A stretch of 64,000 nucleotides of DNA from assembly GCF_000005505.3 (NCBI RefSeq), contig NC_016133.3, forward strand, positions 31,179,008 to 31,243,007, in the 5' to 3' direction. The stretch's first letter is position 1; each line of letters opens with the position of its first letter. Origin of the DNA: Brachypodium distachyon (lineage: Eukaryota > Streptophyta > Magnoliopsida > Poales > Poaceae). Under the pieces are notes generated by a model, which saw only the letters and a program-made list of their open reading frames with translations, did no database searches and was not told the DNA's origin. The position numbers were made by a program, and so were the translations under genes. Below are positions 1 through 11,376 of the stretch, piece after piece.

Positions 1-76
1 TGCGAAATGTTGACTTGGTCGTCGCCACGTAGGAATTACGGCCCGGCCCATATAAGAATTTTATTTTACTACAACA
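1..76 (-). repeat. 3' LTR, first ~76 bases only
   Basis: On the minus strand the LTR would begin TGTTGTAGTAAAAT at base 76 and run out of the window to the left. The start forms an inverted match with the ACAACA end of the other LTR. Bases 1-40 match the 5' end of the right-hand LTR. Bases 41-76 have only weak similarity to sequence beyond 12200, so the two LTRs differ at this end. Confidence 0.8.
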
Positions 77-92
77 GTAGCCCCCTTGAGCT
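77..92 (-). other. Polypurine tract of the retrotransposon
   Basis: Read on the minus strand this is AGCTCAAGGGGGCTAC directly before the TGTTGT start of the 3' LTR. It is where a plus-strand primer is expected. The purine run is short and interrupted by CT, so the call rests mainly on position. Confidence 0.55.
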
Positions 93-958
93 GGAGGCAT
101 TGAGAATGCCTTCGAGTCAACCTCTGAGGCGAGACTCTTGAGTCATGTCCTTGTATTTGCGATGGGGTCCTTGATGAATTTCCTGGCTGGCTCCCTTATG
201 ATAAGCTGAGGTACTTGGTGGTTTTCCTGCAAAGAATGGGAGTCTTGGAGGCATTGTGGGGAGATTCCATGCCCCTGACGATGTTCTCTGCGAGAAATCG
301 AGTTTCGGGGGGTATTTTTAGCAAAACCGGAACCCTAGAGGCCTCTTTGTGAGAAATCCGGTGTCCCGGAGGACTTTTTTGCAAAAATCAGGGGCCCTGC
401 GGGCCTCCCCGAAATTTTCAGGGTCTTATTGGCAATTTCCCCATGATTTTGGGCTTTTCTGCAAATTTTTGGACCCCGCCAGCCTCATGGGCCCGCCGGG
501 CCGGCCTTGTGCGCGCGCGCGGGGGATGGGCCGCCTCAGGGAGGCTCCCTTTAGTTTTCTTTTACCGGGCGATTTTGGGGCCACAATTGGGCTTCGGCCC
601 AACTAGGCCGGATACCGGTTCACTTCATTAAGGGACAGATCCGACGGCCGAGGGCGAGAGGCAGCCCTAGATCAGACGGTCCGGGCTTGTCTTCTTCCCT
701 CGTACGGGAGGGGACCGAGCGTCTCCTTTCTTCGAGCTTTTGCAGACCATGCTCGTCACCGGGGTGACCCCGGCGCGGCGAGGACGCGGGGCCCGCGAGC
801 GGGACGGCTCCCTTTGGCCAAGCCGGCTTCCTTTAGGAAAAAGGGGGGGTCCTTCCCCTCCCCATTTTTCCCCTTCTTGTCTTGTTCCTTGGGATGAAGG
901 ACGGCGAGGTGTCGCCGCGTGGTTGGTCCGGCCCGGACGCCAAGGGGCTCCGGTGGTC
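93..958. other. Internal 3' region of the retrotransposon, no gene
   Basis: This stretch lies between the polypurine tract and the putative promoter of the opposite-strand gene. It becomes GC-rich after about 480. The open frames here are short, overlap each other and resemble no known protein, so I call none. Confidence 0.6.
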
Positions 959-965
959 TATAAAA
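959..965 (+). promoter_or_regulatory. TATA box candidate for the antisense accessory gene
   Basis: TATAAAA within TCTATAAAATGG stands in a GC-rich context on the plus strand, about 1.17 kb upstream of the first ATG of the opposite-strand gene. A leader of roughly 1.1 kb containing at least one intron would be needed: an intron-like acceptor TTTTTGCAG ends at 2129, six bases before that ATG. Assignment as a promoter is inference from position and motif. Confidence 0.45.
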
Positions 966-1448
966 TGGAGATCTTGGGCACTGTGGAGCTTCACACCATA
1001 CTCATTTGGCTTGCCCGGTGCCGAAGACACATTTGGCGGCATCCGGCATTCCTTCGGGGGCTTGGTGTAGTAGGGAGCTCCGCAGGGGCGTTTAGCCACT
1101 TCTCCCCTACGACGGCGGTCGTGTTGGTCGTCGAGGCGCAGGCACGGAGGCTCTCCATCACCGAGTCTTCGTGGGGGCGCGGAGTACGCCCGAGGCCGCT
1201 TGGAGCGAGGTGTCGGTCGTGCCTCCAAGTTCTCCCGGGGGATCCTCGTTGCCGGCTGCGACCTTCTTGCTCTTGTGACGGTGAGGGGTGCTTCGCGGCC
1301 TAGCTCTTGATGCTTCTTGATTTTCGGCGAGCCTTGTGGGCACTTAGTCGAAGACCTTTGGTGCGTCTTGGCATGGCGACGCCATGGGTGCTTTGCGAGG
1401 TCGGCGGGGCATCGGCGTGGGCGCGCATGGCGCAAGCATGGCTATGCG

Positions 1449-1760
1449 TGCGGTAGGGCGCCAGCTTGGGCGTGGCCTGGAGGCGCAAGGCGCGGGCGCG
1501 GCTTGCGCGGGAGAGACACAGACGATGGCACACACTGCGCGCGCGGCAGGGCGCGGGCGTGAGCGCGGCTTGGGGACGCCCTGCGCGCGCGACAGGGCGT
1601 CGGCGGGAGCGCGGCTTGGTGGTGCACGGCGCGACCGCGACCTGTGCGGGCGAGGTGCGGAAGCGGGCGTGCACGGCCTGAGCGCGGCAGGGTGCCGGCG
1701 AGAGCGCGGCCCGGGGGCGCGCACGGTGCGAGCACGGCGTGTGAGAGGCACGGCTTTGCT
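1449..1760. repeat. Degenerate ~46-bp GC-rich tandem repeats
   Basis: A G+C-dominated block contains diverged repeats of a unit with the core GCAGGGCGCGGGCG followed by GAGCGCGGCTTGG. Clear copies begin near 1546, 1592 and 1686. Long frames are open on both strands here only because stop codons are rare in such sequence. It sits in the presumed leader or intron of the antisense gene. Confidence 0.6.
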
Positions 1761-2134
1761 ACGGGCGCGGTTCTAGCGTGGACGTGGTGCGGAGCAGGGG
1801 GCACGCAACGCGGCGCGGGCACAGCGTGCGACGGCGTGGGCGAAGCTTGGCCTTGGCGCCGTCTTTTTGCCGAGCACCTGGCGGGCGTGGGTGGCGGTCC
1901 GCCCCATCTTCTCCTTTTTTTCAGATGGGCCAGAGGGCAGACGGGCCGGTCGACCGGGGAGCTCGGCCCCTTTCTCGGTTTTTTTTTTGGCTTCGTGGGC
2001 CGGGAGTCCCGGCCTGAGGGGCTTCTCTTCTTCTTGTGCAGGCTGGGTGGCCCGAGGGGCTCGGCGCGCTTTCTTTGTCTTTTTCGGAATTTTCCGTGCT
2101 TTGCTAATTTTTTGTGGGTCTTTTTGCAGGTGAG

Positions 2135-4454
2135 ATGGCGGGACCCGATGTCGAGCGTTCGGTGGGCGAGCCAGCGAGGGGGCCTTCGGCGGTGCAGCTC
2201 GCGGCGAACCGACCGTCGCGGAAGAAGAAGGTTTCCTTCCGTCCTCGCAGTGGCCCTCCCTTGGTTCCGACAGCGCCCGTGGATGGCGGAGGTTGGGCGC
2301 ATGACCACCTTCTCCCTTCGTCGATTAGCCCCGAGGATCTTGCCCAGCTGGAGGAGGCGGGGTACTTCCCCAAGGGGGATGGTATCCTGCCCGATGGTGA
2401 GGAGGTGAGGCTCGACCAGCGGCGGCGTCCGGGATGCATCGTGGCATTCTCGGCCTAGTTTCACGCCGGCCTGTGTGTGCCTGTTCACCCCTTCTTGCTG
2501 GAGTTCCTGGAGACGTACGGCATCGAGTTGGCCCAGCTTCACCCGTTGACGGTCGTGAGGTTGAACGTTTTCAGGTGGCTGTGCGAGACGGCACTTCATG
2601 AGGAGCCCTCGATGAAGCTTCTGCTGTTCTACTTCACCGTGGAGGTGAGGGAGCTACTCACCCCGGACGGCTTTGCTTTGAGCACCTTTGGGTCGGTGAA
2701 CCTGAGGCTTCGTTCCGGTTTTGGGGACGACTTCCTGCTCATGCCGGGGAAGAGCGCGGAGAAGTTGTTCGTCAAGTGGGAGTCCCAGTGGTTTCTTCTT
2801 CGGGCTTTGAAGACCTGTCTTCGGCACACGGGTGATCTCCCCCGGCACTCTGGGGCCGGAGGTCTCAGGGAGGTGTCCCACCCCGGTGATCCCTGGTCGG
2901 CCGACCTCTGGAAGGTGGCCAAGATCAAGGAGGTGTCCGCCGAGAGGAGCTTTCGTGACCTCATGAAGGAGATGGTGATGGCGGGACGCTTCATGATGAG
3001 GAGTCGTCCGAGGTCCGAGATTGGGATCCCTCGATCTTTCCGTCCTCCAGAGCTCGTCACCGCACGTGAGTGGCGCTCCTCTCCCCTTCGCACCTTGATT
3101 GTTTTCCCTTGTGAAGGTACTTAACAATTTTGGGCTTGTCTTTTCAGCGACGTTTTCCTTCTCCTTCTCTTGACTACGCCCCGGCGGATTCGGCGGATCT
3201 TGTCGTGGGCGAGTCGAGGTCCCCCCTGAGGGTGACCTTGGATCTGCACATGAAGGGGAAGATTGGACTCGAGCAAGTTCTTCCTCCTTCGAGTCACGAG
3301 GTTGAGGCTTTCACTCGTGAGACGGGGCTTCGGCTTCGGAGCGACTCAGTGGTGGAGTTGTCGACCGGAGCCAGTGGCGCGGGCGTCCAGGTGTTTTCCA
3401 TTGGTCGCGAGCGCCCTGAGGAGGATTCTCCTATCTCGGGTGAGTGCCCTTCTCTTTTGTTCACGTCATTCTTTTTCAGAATGATCATGATCTTCTTGGC
3501 TTGTTTTTAGGTGCGAGGGCTGTGGAGCCCGGGGTTCTTGAGGGCGAGTCCCCGACTCAGGCGAGGGATGGAGCGCTTCCGACGTCCGAGGATGGAGCGA
3601 GAGACCCTTTCGTGACACTAGAGCTGATGAGCATCCGTGACGTATCTCCCTTTGCCCTTTGGGTTAGCTTTGTGCTAACTTCCTCTTCTTTGCAGGTGAT
3701 AGGCTTGGTCGAGGCCGTGGGTGCCCTTCCTGCCCTCAAGACTCAGGTGGGGGCGCTTTCCGCTGCTATGGACATGGAGATGTCCAAGTCTACCCTTGCC
3801 TTGAGTGAGTTGGCTTCGGAGAGGGTGCGGCGCGAGGCCATGGAGGCTGAGCTCTCCCGCGTTTTGGCGGAGGTCGCAGCCGCAGAGACCAGGGCTAAAC
3901 TCACTGAGGAGCGCCAGAAGGACGAGATCGCGAGGACCCGTCGAGTTGAGGAGGACTTGGCGGTGGCCAACGTTGATAGGGAGCACGCCTGTGCGGAGGC
4001 AGCTTCCCTCAAGGTGGAGTTAGCGGCAGCGGGTGACGGTCCGATGCTTGCTCCTCGTGCTCGTCCTCCACCGGATCGTCGTCCCGAGGTGGTGTCGCTT
4101 TTGCTTGCCCAGGCCACCGAGATTCGGGAGACGATGACTTGCCTGAGGAGTGTTTCCCAGCCGGATCTTCCTCCGTGTCGCACGGTGGATGAGGCAAGCA
4201 GGGTGCTTACTTCCCAGGTGGAGCTCATTGAGCCTACCGTGAAGAAGTGCCTCCTGAGTACGGGTGCCCGACTTGTTTCGTCGGCGGTTGCGGCAGTCCT
4301 TGATGGTGGTGTCGGGATGAGCGGGCTTGAGGGTGAGATGTCTCACGGGGCGAAGAAGTTTCTGGCGAACCAGGGTGCTCCTCTTAGCGCTCAGGCTCGG
4401 CGCTTCGTGCGTTGCCTTGAGCCCGCTCTTCAGGAGGGTGACGGTGAGGCATGA
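2135..4454 (+). pseudogene. Antisense accessory gene of the retrotransposon (putative 'gypsy-type transposase' domain plus coiled coil)
   Basis: This gene runs opposite to gag-pol. It starts at ATG 2135, just after an acceptor-like TTTTTGCAG. The first exon (2135 to about 3065) encodes a basic N-terminus and a domain with VPVHPFLLEFLETYGIEL and a hydrophobic middle part, resembling the family known as 'transposase (putative), gypsy type' (PF04195), which is found in grass Tat elements. Later exons are about 3148-3439 and 3511-4454. The last encodes a long Glu/Ala/Arg-rich coiled coil (RVRREAMEAELSRVLAEVAA and following). The second junction (3440-3510, GTGAGT...TTAG) keeps the frame. The first junction (GTGAGT at 3066 to CAG at 3147) does not. 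TAG at 2456-2458 interrupts the domain in frame, so the copy is broken. Function is unknown; no transposase catalytic residues are evident. Confidence 0.75.
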
Positions 4455-5546
4455 GCCTCGTCGTCCTTGGAGGTGGTGATGTACTTCAGCTGCTTACTTA
4501 TGCGATGTTGCATATCCCACTTGACTTAGCCCCATGGCTAGCATGGTTAGGCTCTTAGTCGTAGGGTTGTAAGGCAGCTTTTTTGTTGTGTTTTATGCTT
4601 TACAATGTAGTCAACATTATCGGAAATGTTAACCTAGCTTAGCATGTATTTCTCATGTCTCACCATGTAGTCGACATTATCGGAAATGTTAACTTGGCTC
4701 AACATGTGTTTCTTGGAGTACTATATTTTCTTCTTGTGAAGTACTATATTTCCTTAGTTTATATAGCTCGTGATCGTTCGGTATGATTGCACTTTTGTGC
4801 CATCAATTGCTGTCGCCGTTGGGATACGACTTGGCTTCGGCGCCTTATACCATGGTTACGAGCCACGGGTCCTAGTACCCTTGTGAGGGTCGCTATCGAT
4901 ATGCCGGTAGTGATCCGGACACTTCAACCTGCCGTTCGGGAAATTTCATGCGGAATTTTCCTTCTTCGAACTTCAGGAAGCTATGCTTTCCCGCGATTAT
5001 TAGGAAGCCTTAGCTCGGTTACTATCATGCAGGCCCGTGCGCGACGTCTCGCATACGGGTAGCATGGTTCTCCGAGGTAAGTATGCTCATACATAACTCG
5101 CTTATTTATGGTTCTCCTTAAATGCGTTTTAAGGACCTTCCGGCCCTCGGGGGACTTGGTTCTACTTGGCGGATGGCCTCGAGGCACGCTAGGATCCACC
5201 AAGGAACAAGTCGCTAGTAGCGACCTATGTCCATGGACATTTTTAGAGGATGCTTAGGCCAACGGAGGCCTTTTCGCGTTCCTCGGCGAGCGGCACAGGG
5301 GTAGCGGCTCTTTTACGACGACGAGTCGTGTGAGTGTCTCGTGTCACTCTAAATTTTTCCTTAAGGACTTGTGTTTATTGATCCTTGCTTTCTTGTCTTA
5401 AGGTATGGCCCGATGGGCACTTACAAGCCTTATGTAGACGTGGCCTCGTTGGCGCTTATGATCTCTCGAAGTTTCGCAGGAAAGAGGCCGGCTGGGCGCT
5501 GATGGTCTCCTTTGGGAGCGGCAAGCATTGCTCTTGAAGGTTCTCC
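4455..5546. other. Spacer between the convergent antisense gene and pol
   Basis: No gene is supported here. The antisense gene (plus) and pol (minus) converge on this 1.09-kb spacer, so it probably holds the 3' ends of both transcripts. It contains the 60-bp tandem duplication described separately. Confidence 0.5.
4603..4713. repeat. 60-bp tandem duplication
   Basis: Two copies, each about 50 bp, start at 4603 and 4663 with a period of exactly 60 bp. Both contain CATTATCGGAAATGTTAAC. They differ at several positions, so the duplication is not recent. It lies 150 bp downstream of the stop of the antisense gene. Confidence 0.85.
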
Positions 5547-8500
5547 TTAGGCGTAGAAACGCCAGAGCTTGTCGCCGTTCCAGGCATGGACAAGATTTTG
5601 CCCTTTCATGTTCTCGAGGTGGTATGCACCATTTCCCAATACTGCGGTGATGCGTATGGTCCTTCCCATTTAGGGTCGAGTTTGCGCTGGAGCTTTCGGT
5701 CGACATTCTTTTTCAGCACGAGATCTCCTTGGGAGAAGGCTCGTTCCCGCACTCTTGTGTTGTAGAAGCGTGCGGCGCTTTGCTCGTAGACGGCGTGCCT
5801 CATGAGGGCTTTGTCACGAGCTTCTTCCACAAGATCGATGGCCGTCTTGTGGTGCTCTTCATTTTCGATGAAGGCAATTGGAGTGGCTTCTTGGAGCCTT
5901 TCGACCCGAGGTGAGCGGAACTCGACCTCGGCGGGAAGAACTGCTTCGGCTCCATACACCAGAGAGAATGGTATTTGGCCCGTGGAACGGCTTACGGAGG
6001 TGCGTATGCCCCAAACCACTCTAGCAAGTTCATCTCCCCATGCTCCCCTTGCTTTGCTAACCGTGTTCTCTACCCTTCGGCGGAGTCCTTGGAGGATTAA
6101 TCCATTTGCCCTTTCACAAGCGTCGTTGCTCTTTGGGTAAGCAACGGATGCGAAGTGCAGTTTGATCTCAAGGCATTCGCAGAATTTGATGAATTCCGCA
6201 CAGTCGAACTGTTTGCCATTGTCCACGGTTAGCTCTCGCGGGACGCCATATCGGCATATGATGTTTTCCCAGAAAAAAATTTGAACGGCATGTGACGTGA
6301 TCTTGCCGAGCGGCGCTGCTTCTATCTATTTGGAGAAGTACTCAATGTTCACCACGAGGTACTTGCAGCCCCCGTTGCATGCGGGGAAAGGCCCGAGAAG
6401 GTCCATTCCCCAGCGTGCAAATGGCCATGTTTTCGGGATTTCTTCAAGGAAGTCATGGACGCATGGATTGACTTAGCCATTTTCTGGCAAGCTTCGCATT
6501 TCCGCAATATGGTGATTATGTCTTGCACCATGGTGGGGCAATAGAATCCTTGTCGTAAGGCTTTCGCCGTGGTGGCTCTTGGCACGAGATGGTGGCCGGA
6601 TATTCCCGAATGGATTTCCAGGAAGTGCTCGGCTCCCCGACCAGGAGTAATGCACTTAAGCAATGCGGCCGCCCTTTCTTGTATAGGATGCCGTCGAGGA
6701 GGACGTACATCTTGGCTTTTGCGAGCAGAGTTTTGGCGCTTGGGCCTTCTGCTTCTTCGTCCACCTCACCTTTCAAGGCGCGGATAATCGGTGTCATCCA
6801 AGAGAGTGGAGCGTCGATGACCATGCTGGTCTTTGAAGCTTTGTCAAAGGCGTCGGCATCTTCCTTTATGGATGGGGTGCGAATCACTTCGAAGAATGCG
6901 CCGGGTGGCAGCGGTTCTTTGGAACCGGCCGTTCGGGCTAACCTGTCGGCCAGGTGATTTTCTCCTCGGGGAGTGCGTCGCGCCTCCATACCCAGGAAAT
7001 ACCATCCCATCTTGCGAACTTCTTCGATATATTTCTTCATCCTTTCATCAAGGCATTGATATGACATGTCCATTTGGTTTATCACCAGTTGGGAGTCTCC
7101 TTGGATGAGAAGGCGTCGGACTCCCATGGCCTTGGCCAGTCGAAGCCCGAGAAGCAACGCCTCATACTCCGCCATATTGTTGGTGGCGTTGAAGTCCAGG
7201 TGGGCGGCGTACTCTAAGATTTTGCCTTCGGGGCTGATGAGTATGACTCCGGCCCCGGCGCCGTCGAGGCGCTTGGAGCCATCGAACCTCATTACCAATG
7301 TGGTTCGGGGGGCTCGATTTTGGATGCGATTTCTTCGGGCGGTGCTAGTGGAGCATGTCACTCGGCCACAAAGTCAGCCAAGACTTGAGATTTTATGGCC
7401 GTTCTCGCCGTGAGTTCTAGCGAGAAAGGGGCCAATTCCGTTGCCCATTTGACGATTCTTCCGGTGGCTTCCTTATTGCCAAAGACTTCCTTGAGTGGGA
7501 AGGTAGTTGGCACCATGATGGTGTGGCCCATGAAGTAATGACGGAGTTTTCGAGAGGCCATCAGGAGGGCGTAAGCGATCTTCTCGATATGGGTGTATCG
7601 ACCCTTTGCTGCTCACAAGGCTTCGCTCACGTAATATACCGGGCGTTGTGACCCGTCTTCCTCCTTCACGAGTGCTGCGCTCACGGCGACCGGGGTCGCG
7701 GCAAGGTATAGGAGCAAGGGCTCCCCCTGCTTTGGGCTCGTGAGAAGCGGAGGGGTCGACAAATAGGTCTTGAGTTCTTCGAAGGCCCTTTGAGCTTCGT
7801 CGGTCCACTCAAAGTTGTCGAGGCTTCTCAAGGCTTTGAAAAAAGAAACACCCTTCTCGGCTGATCGGGCGACGAATGGTCCCAAGGCCGCCATTCTTCC
7901 CGCTAGGCGCTGCACATCTTTGACGGAGCGAGGAGGCTCCATTTCCATGATGGCCCGGATTTTCTCCGGGTTAGTCTCGATCCCTCGTTGAGAGACGAGG
8001 AAGCCCGGGAGTTTTCCTCCTCGAACTCCGAATGCGCACTTCTCCGGATTGAGTTTTACGCCTTACTTGCGGAGATTGTCGAAGGTTTCCTGCAGGTCCT
8101 TGGGATGAGTTCCTGCAATTTGACTTTTGATGACGGCGTCATCCACGTATACTTCGGCGTTTCTCCCCAATTGTTCTTTGAGGATGAGGCTGACAAGGCG
8201 TTGGAAGGTTGCGCCGGCGTTCCTCAATCCAAAAGGCATTCTGCGATAGCAGAAGGTGCCGATGGGAGTGATGAAGCTGGTCTTTCCTTGTCTTCCTTGC
8301 CCATGTGGACTTGGTGATATCTTGAATAGGCATCCAAGAAGCTCAACCTCTCGCATTCCACCGTGGAGTCGACCAGTTGGTCGATCCGAGGGAGCGGGTA
8401 GTCGTCCTTGGGGCATGCCTTGTTCAGGTCGGTAAAGTCGACACACATTCGGCACTTGCCGTTGGCCTTTTTCACCAAGACAGGATTGGCTAACCACTCG

Positions 8501-9786
8501 GGATGCCAAACTTTTCGGATAAGCCCGGCGGTGGAGAGTTTAGCGATTTCTTGTTTGATGACTTCGCTTCGCTCGGTGGAGAGTTTCCGAAGCTTCTGCT
8601 TCACGGGAGCTTTGTCAGGTCTCACGGCGAGGCGATGTTCCATGACGTCACACGGGACTCCTCCCATGTCGGAAGGTGACCAAGCGAAGAGGTCAGAATT
8701 CTTCCGAAGCAGGCCAACAAGTTCCTCCTCGAGTTTACTCGGGAGGTCGGCTCCAATCTTCACCGTGCGCGTGGCGTCATCTTGGGAGATGCGTACTTCC
8801 TTGAGCTCTCCCTCGGGGAGAGGCTTGGGGATGTAGCGCTCCTGAGTATTGGTTTCGGATGCTCGCGTGCTCGAAAGCAAGTTAATACTCTTGGATGATT
8901 CTCCCTTTTCGGCGCACTTGGTCTCATGACGGTAAAGTGTCTTCCTGTCGAAAGATTGCTCGCCGCGGACCGTTATCGCGCCCTTCGGGCTTGGGATCTT
9001 CATGCACAACAAATTGTGGTGGATGGCGGCACAAAGACGGTTTAGCATCGTCCTCCCGAGGATGGCGTTGAAAGAGGCCTCCATATCCACCACGTCGAAG
9101 CGTACGAGCTCGGTTCGATGATTTGTGGCGTGTCCGAAGGTCGTGAGGAGCTCAATTTGTCCGAGCGGCTGAATGGACTTCCTCGGTACGAAACCGGTGA
9201 GGGGATAAAGGGATGGCTGAAGCGAGCCGTTCTTGTATCCCCTCTGTGGCTCCATCAGCTTCTTTAATGTGCTCAGATATAGGATGTCGGCAGAGCTTCC
9301 GCCGTCCACAAGAATCTTCTTGAGCTCACAATTGGCGACGATCGCCGTCACAAAGAGGGCGTCGTCATGTGGGAAGCATATCCCCTTAGCGTTTTCTTCG
9401 GTGAAGGCAATTGGCACGCTTGCCCACTTAGGTGGTGGTGTCAGGGTGAAGGTTCCCATGACATTGACTTCGCGAGCGTACTCCTTGCGTTGTCGCTTTG
9501 ATCCTCGTCCCGTTGTGGAGCCCCCGAGTATCACTCCGACATGATGTGAGGGTTTCTGGAACGGGAGGTTGTCTTCCTTGGGTGCTGGGTCAGCGACAAG
9601 GACGCTAGCGGGGCACGGAGCCTCGGCTGTCTTCTCATCCTTGCGCCGGGCTTGCATTCGCGCCTGGAACTCTTCACGGACCGCGATGAGTGTGTTGCAC
9701 TCTTCGGTGCTATGGCTTGCCGAGTTCTGGATGAGGCACCTTCCAGCTCCTCCCTCGGTCGGACGAGGTGGCTTCTTGGGTGCCAA
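5547..9786 (-). pseudogene. pol: Retrotransposon pol: protease, RT, RNase H, archaeal-type RNase H, integrase (broken)
   Basis: Domains in order, right to left: a zinc-knuckle remnant (C...HSTEEC) near 9720; aspartic protease with VDGGSSADILY near 9280-9310; reverse transcriptase from about 8600 to 8060 with YVDD near 8145; classical RNase H of the RT_RNaseH_2 type (about 7950-7360); a second RNase H with RFDGSKRLDGAGAG, NNMAEYEALLLGL and GDSQLVINQ (about 7310-6930); integrase HHCC zinc finger (H..H..C..C near 6620-6480) and DDE core with TVDNGKQF and CERANGLI (6250-6090). The coding frame ends at TAA 5547-5549. Breaks seen: a one-base loss near 8283, TAA at 8063, TGA near 7611, TGA at 7358, frame changes near 6660, 6440 and 5640, and TAG near 6328. 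It is dead as a protein source but the order of domains is intact. Confidence 0.93.
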
Positions 9787-11198
9787 GTCTTTTGGGGTGG
9801 TGCTTGTCCTTCAGCGGCGAAGATTTTCCGGGCTTGGTCACCGGCGCCCTTTTCCCCCCACCTCCTCTTCTTCTTGGAAAACGAAGCGGGCGCAGGGGGT
9901 TTGTCGGACGAGGGAGTTCCTTCGGGAGCGGCCCGTGGCGCGTCCTTCTTGGCGATGTCCCCGTCTTCACCTCGGGCGTATTCTTGCAATCTATAAAGCT
10001 CTTCGGTCGTTTTCGGTGGGTTACGACTTAGGGCCCGATTCACTTCTCCTTGGAGAAGACCTTGCATGCATGCGTCGATCACGGTGGTCGACGGCGGGTT
10101 GGCGATTTGGCTTCGCACCTTCGCAAAGCGATGGAAGAAGTTTCGGAGGGATTCCCCCGGCTTTTGTTTCACGGCGTACAGCTCGTGAGCCTGCACGGGC
10201 TCTTTAAAGTTTCCTTGAAAGTTGGCGATGAAGACCTCTTGGAGGCGTTCCCATGAGTGCACGGAGTTCTTCCGCAGGTTGTAAAACCAAGTTTGCACCA
10301 TTCCGGTGAGCGCGAGCGGAAAGAGGTTGCACATCTCGACGGGACCTCTCCCGGCGGCCCGTATGGCGGTGGAGTAGTCATCCAAGAATTGAAGAGGATT
10401 TGACTCCCCGTCGTATGGCCGTATCGCGGGTGGCTTAAACCTTGGCGGAAAAGGCGCGTCTTGGATCTCCCGAGTGAGCGGGTTGCAAGTCGGCCGATTC
10501 TTCTGGTTCCTTCGATGGTGAGGTCCTCCCTCATCGCTTTCGTCGCTAGAGGGGTTGCTTGGAGAATGATCTCGGCGTTTTCTTGGAGGGTGGGAGCATC
10601 GACGGAAATTCCTTTCGCCGCCGGCACGGGCTCCGGATTCCGCCACTTGCTCGTTTCCATGCACTCTAGGGTCTCGTTCCCCGCGAGGCGCAGCTTGAGG
10701 TGGTACCTGGTGGCCATCTTGTTCGACCCCGGCGGGGGGAGCAAGGGGCGCTTGCGGGGCATTCGCAAAGCGAGATTGATGTTGAGGGTATGCGATTTGG
10801 AGAGCACCTTGCGGCGAAAGCCCCCAATAAGGATGATACCAAGGAGCTCCTTGGGCGATCGCGGCGAGCGCCAGTGGAGGTAATCCCGGGTTGAAGGGGT
10901 CGTAGGCCGGGACTCCTTGGTTTTCTGGCGCGGATCCTCCCGACGCCACATTGTTTCCTCTTGTAGTTTCCGAGGGCAGGCTTACCATCGGGTGTTGGGA
11001 AGGTGGCGCGAAGCCCATCGAGCGAGGTATGCCAAGTTCCGTATCCCCTGCGGGGGCGGCAACCGTAGGCAGCTTGCCGATCCTTGCCACTACGTTGGTG
11101 AGTGTCGAGGGACCGCCTACGACGGTTTCGAGCACCTCGGTTCCTTCCGGGACGGCCGGTAGCGGAGGGGCGACCGCGACTTCCGTCGGGGCGACCAT
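9540..11198 (-). pseudogene. gag: Retrotransposon gag
   Basis: An open frame reads through the primer site from the LTR; the first Met after the primer site is at 11198, which I take as the nearest plausible start. A proline-rich N-terminal half is followed by a basic, Ser/Asp-rich stretch (RKRRDHSPSNPSSDESDEGG) and by the Retrotrans_gag core, recognisable from FKPPAIRPYDGESNPLQFL, TWFYNL, FNFQGN-like and GESLRNFFHRFAKVR segments. The zinc-knuckle part is in the next frame, at the start of the pol ORF. The switch falls at a run of four C and four A (minus strand, 9790-9797). The sequence after that point in the gag frame is off-frame translation. The protein would coat the element's RNA. Confidence 0.85.
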
Positions 11199-11360
11199 GC
11201 TTGCGGCGACGTCTGGATTGGTGATGTTTCCTTCTTCCTCGGGAGCCCCCGAGGCACTTGCTTTCTTCGTTTGCAACCGTGTAGACTTTGCGGCAAGTTG
11301 GCGACCCGATGAAGTAGGCTTCGTCGGGGCCACTAGATCTTCAATTGCGGCGAGGGTTCC

Positions 11361-11375
11361 CCACGGTCGGCGCCA
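11361..11375 (-). other. Primer-binding site
   Basis: On the minus strand TGGCGCCGACCGTGG begins one base after the LTR end. TGGCGCCG is complementary to a tRNA ending CGGCGCCA, as plant tRNA-Asp does. The match is good only for the first eight bases. Confidence 0.7.
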
Positions 11376-11376
11376 C

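Noticed and set aside
833..1435. Long minus-strand open frame in the GC-rich part of the retrotransposon
   Set aside because: Stops are rare in such GC-rich sequence; the translation is compositionally biased and lies opposite the presumed leader of the antisense gene.
1442..2599. 385-codon minus-strand open frame
   Set aside because: It overlaps the GC-rich tandem repeats and the coding strand of the antisense gene; the translation is low-complexity Arg/Pro/Ala with no family resemblance.
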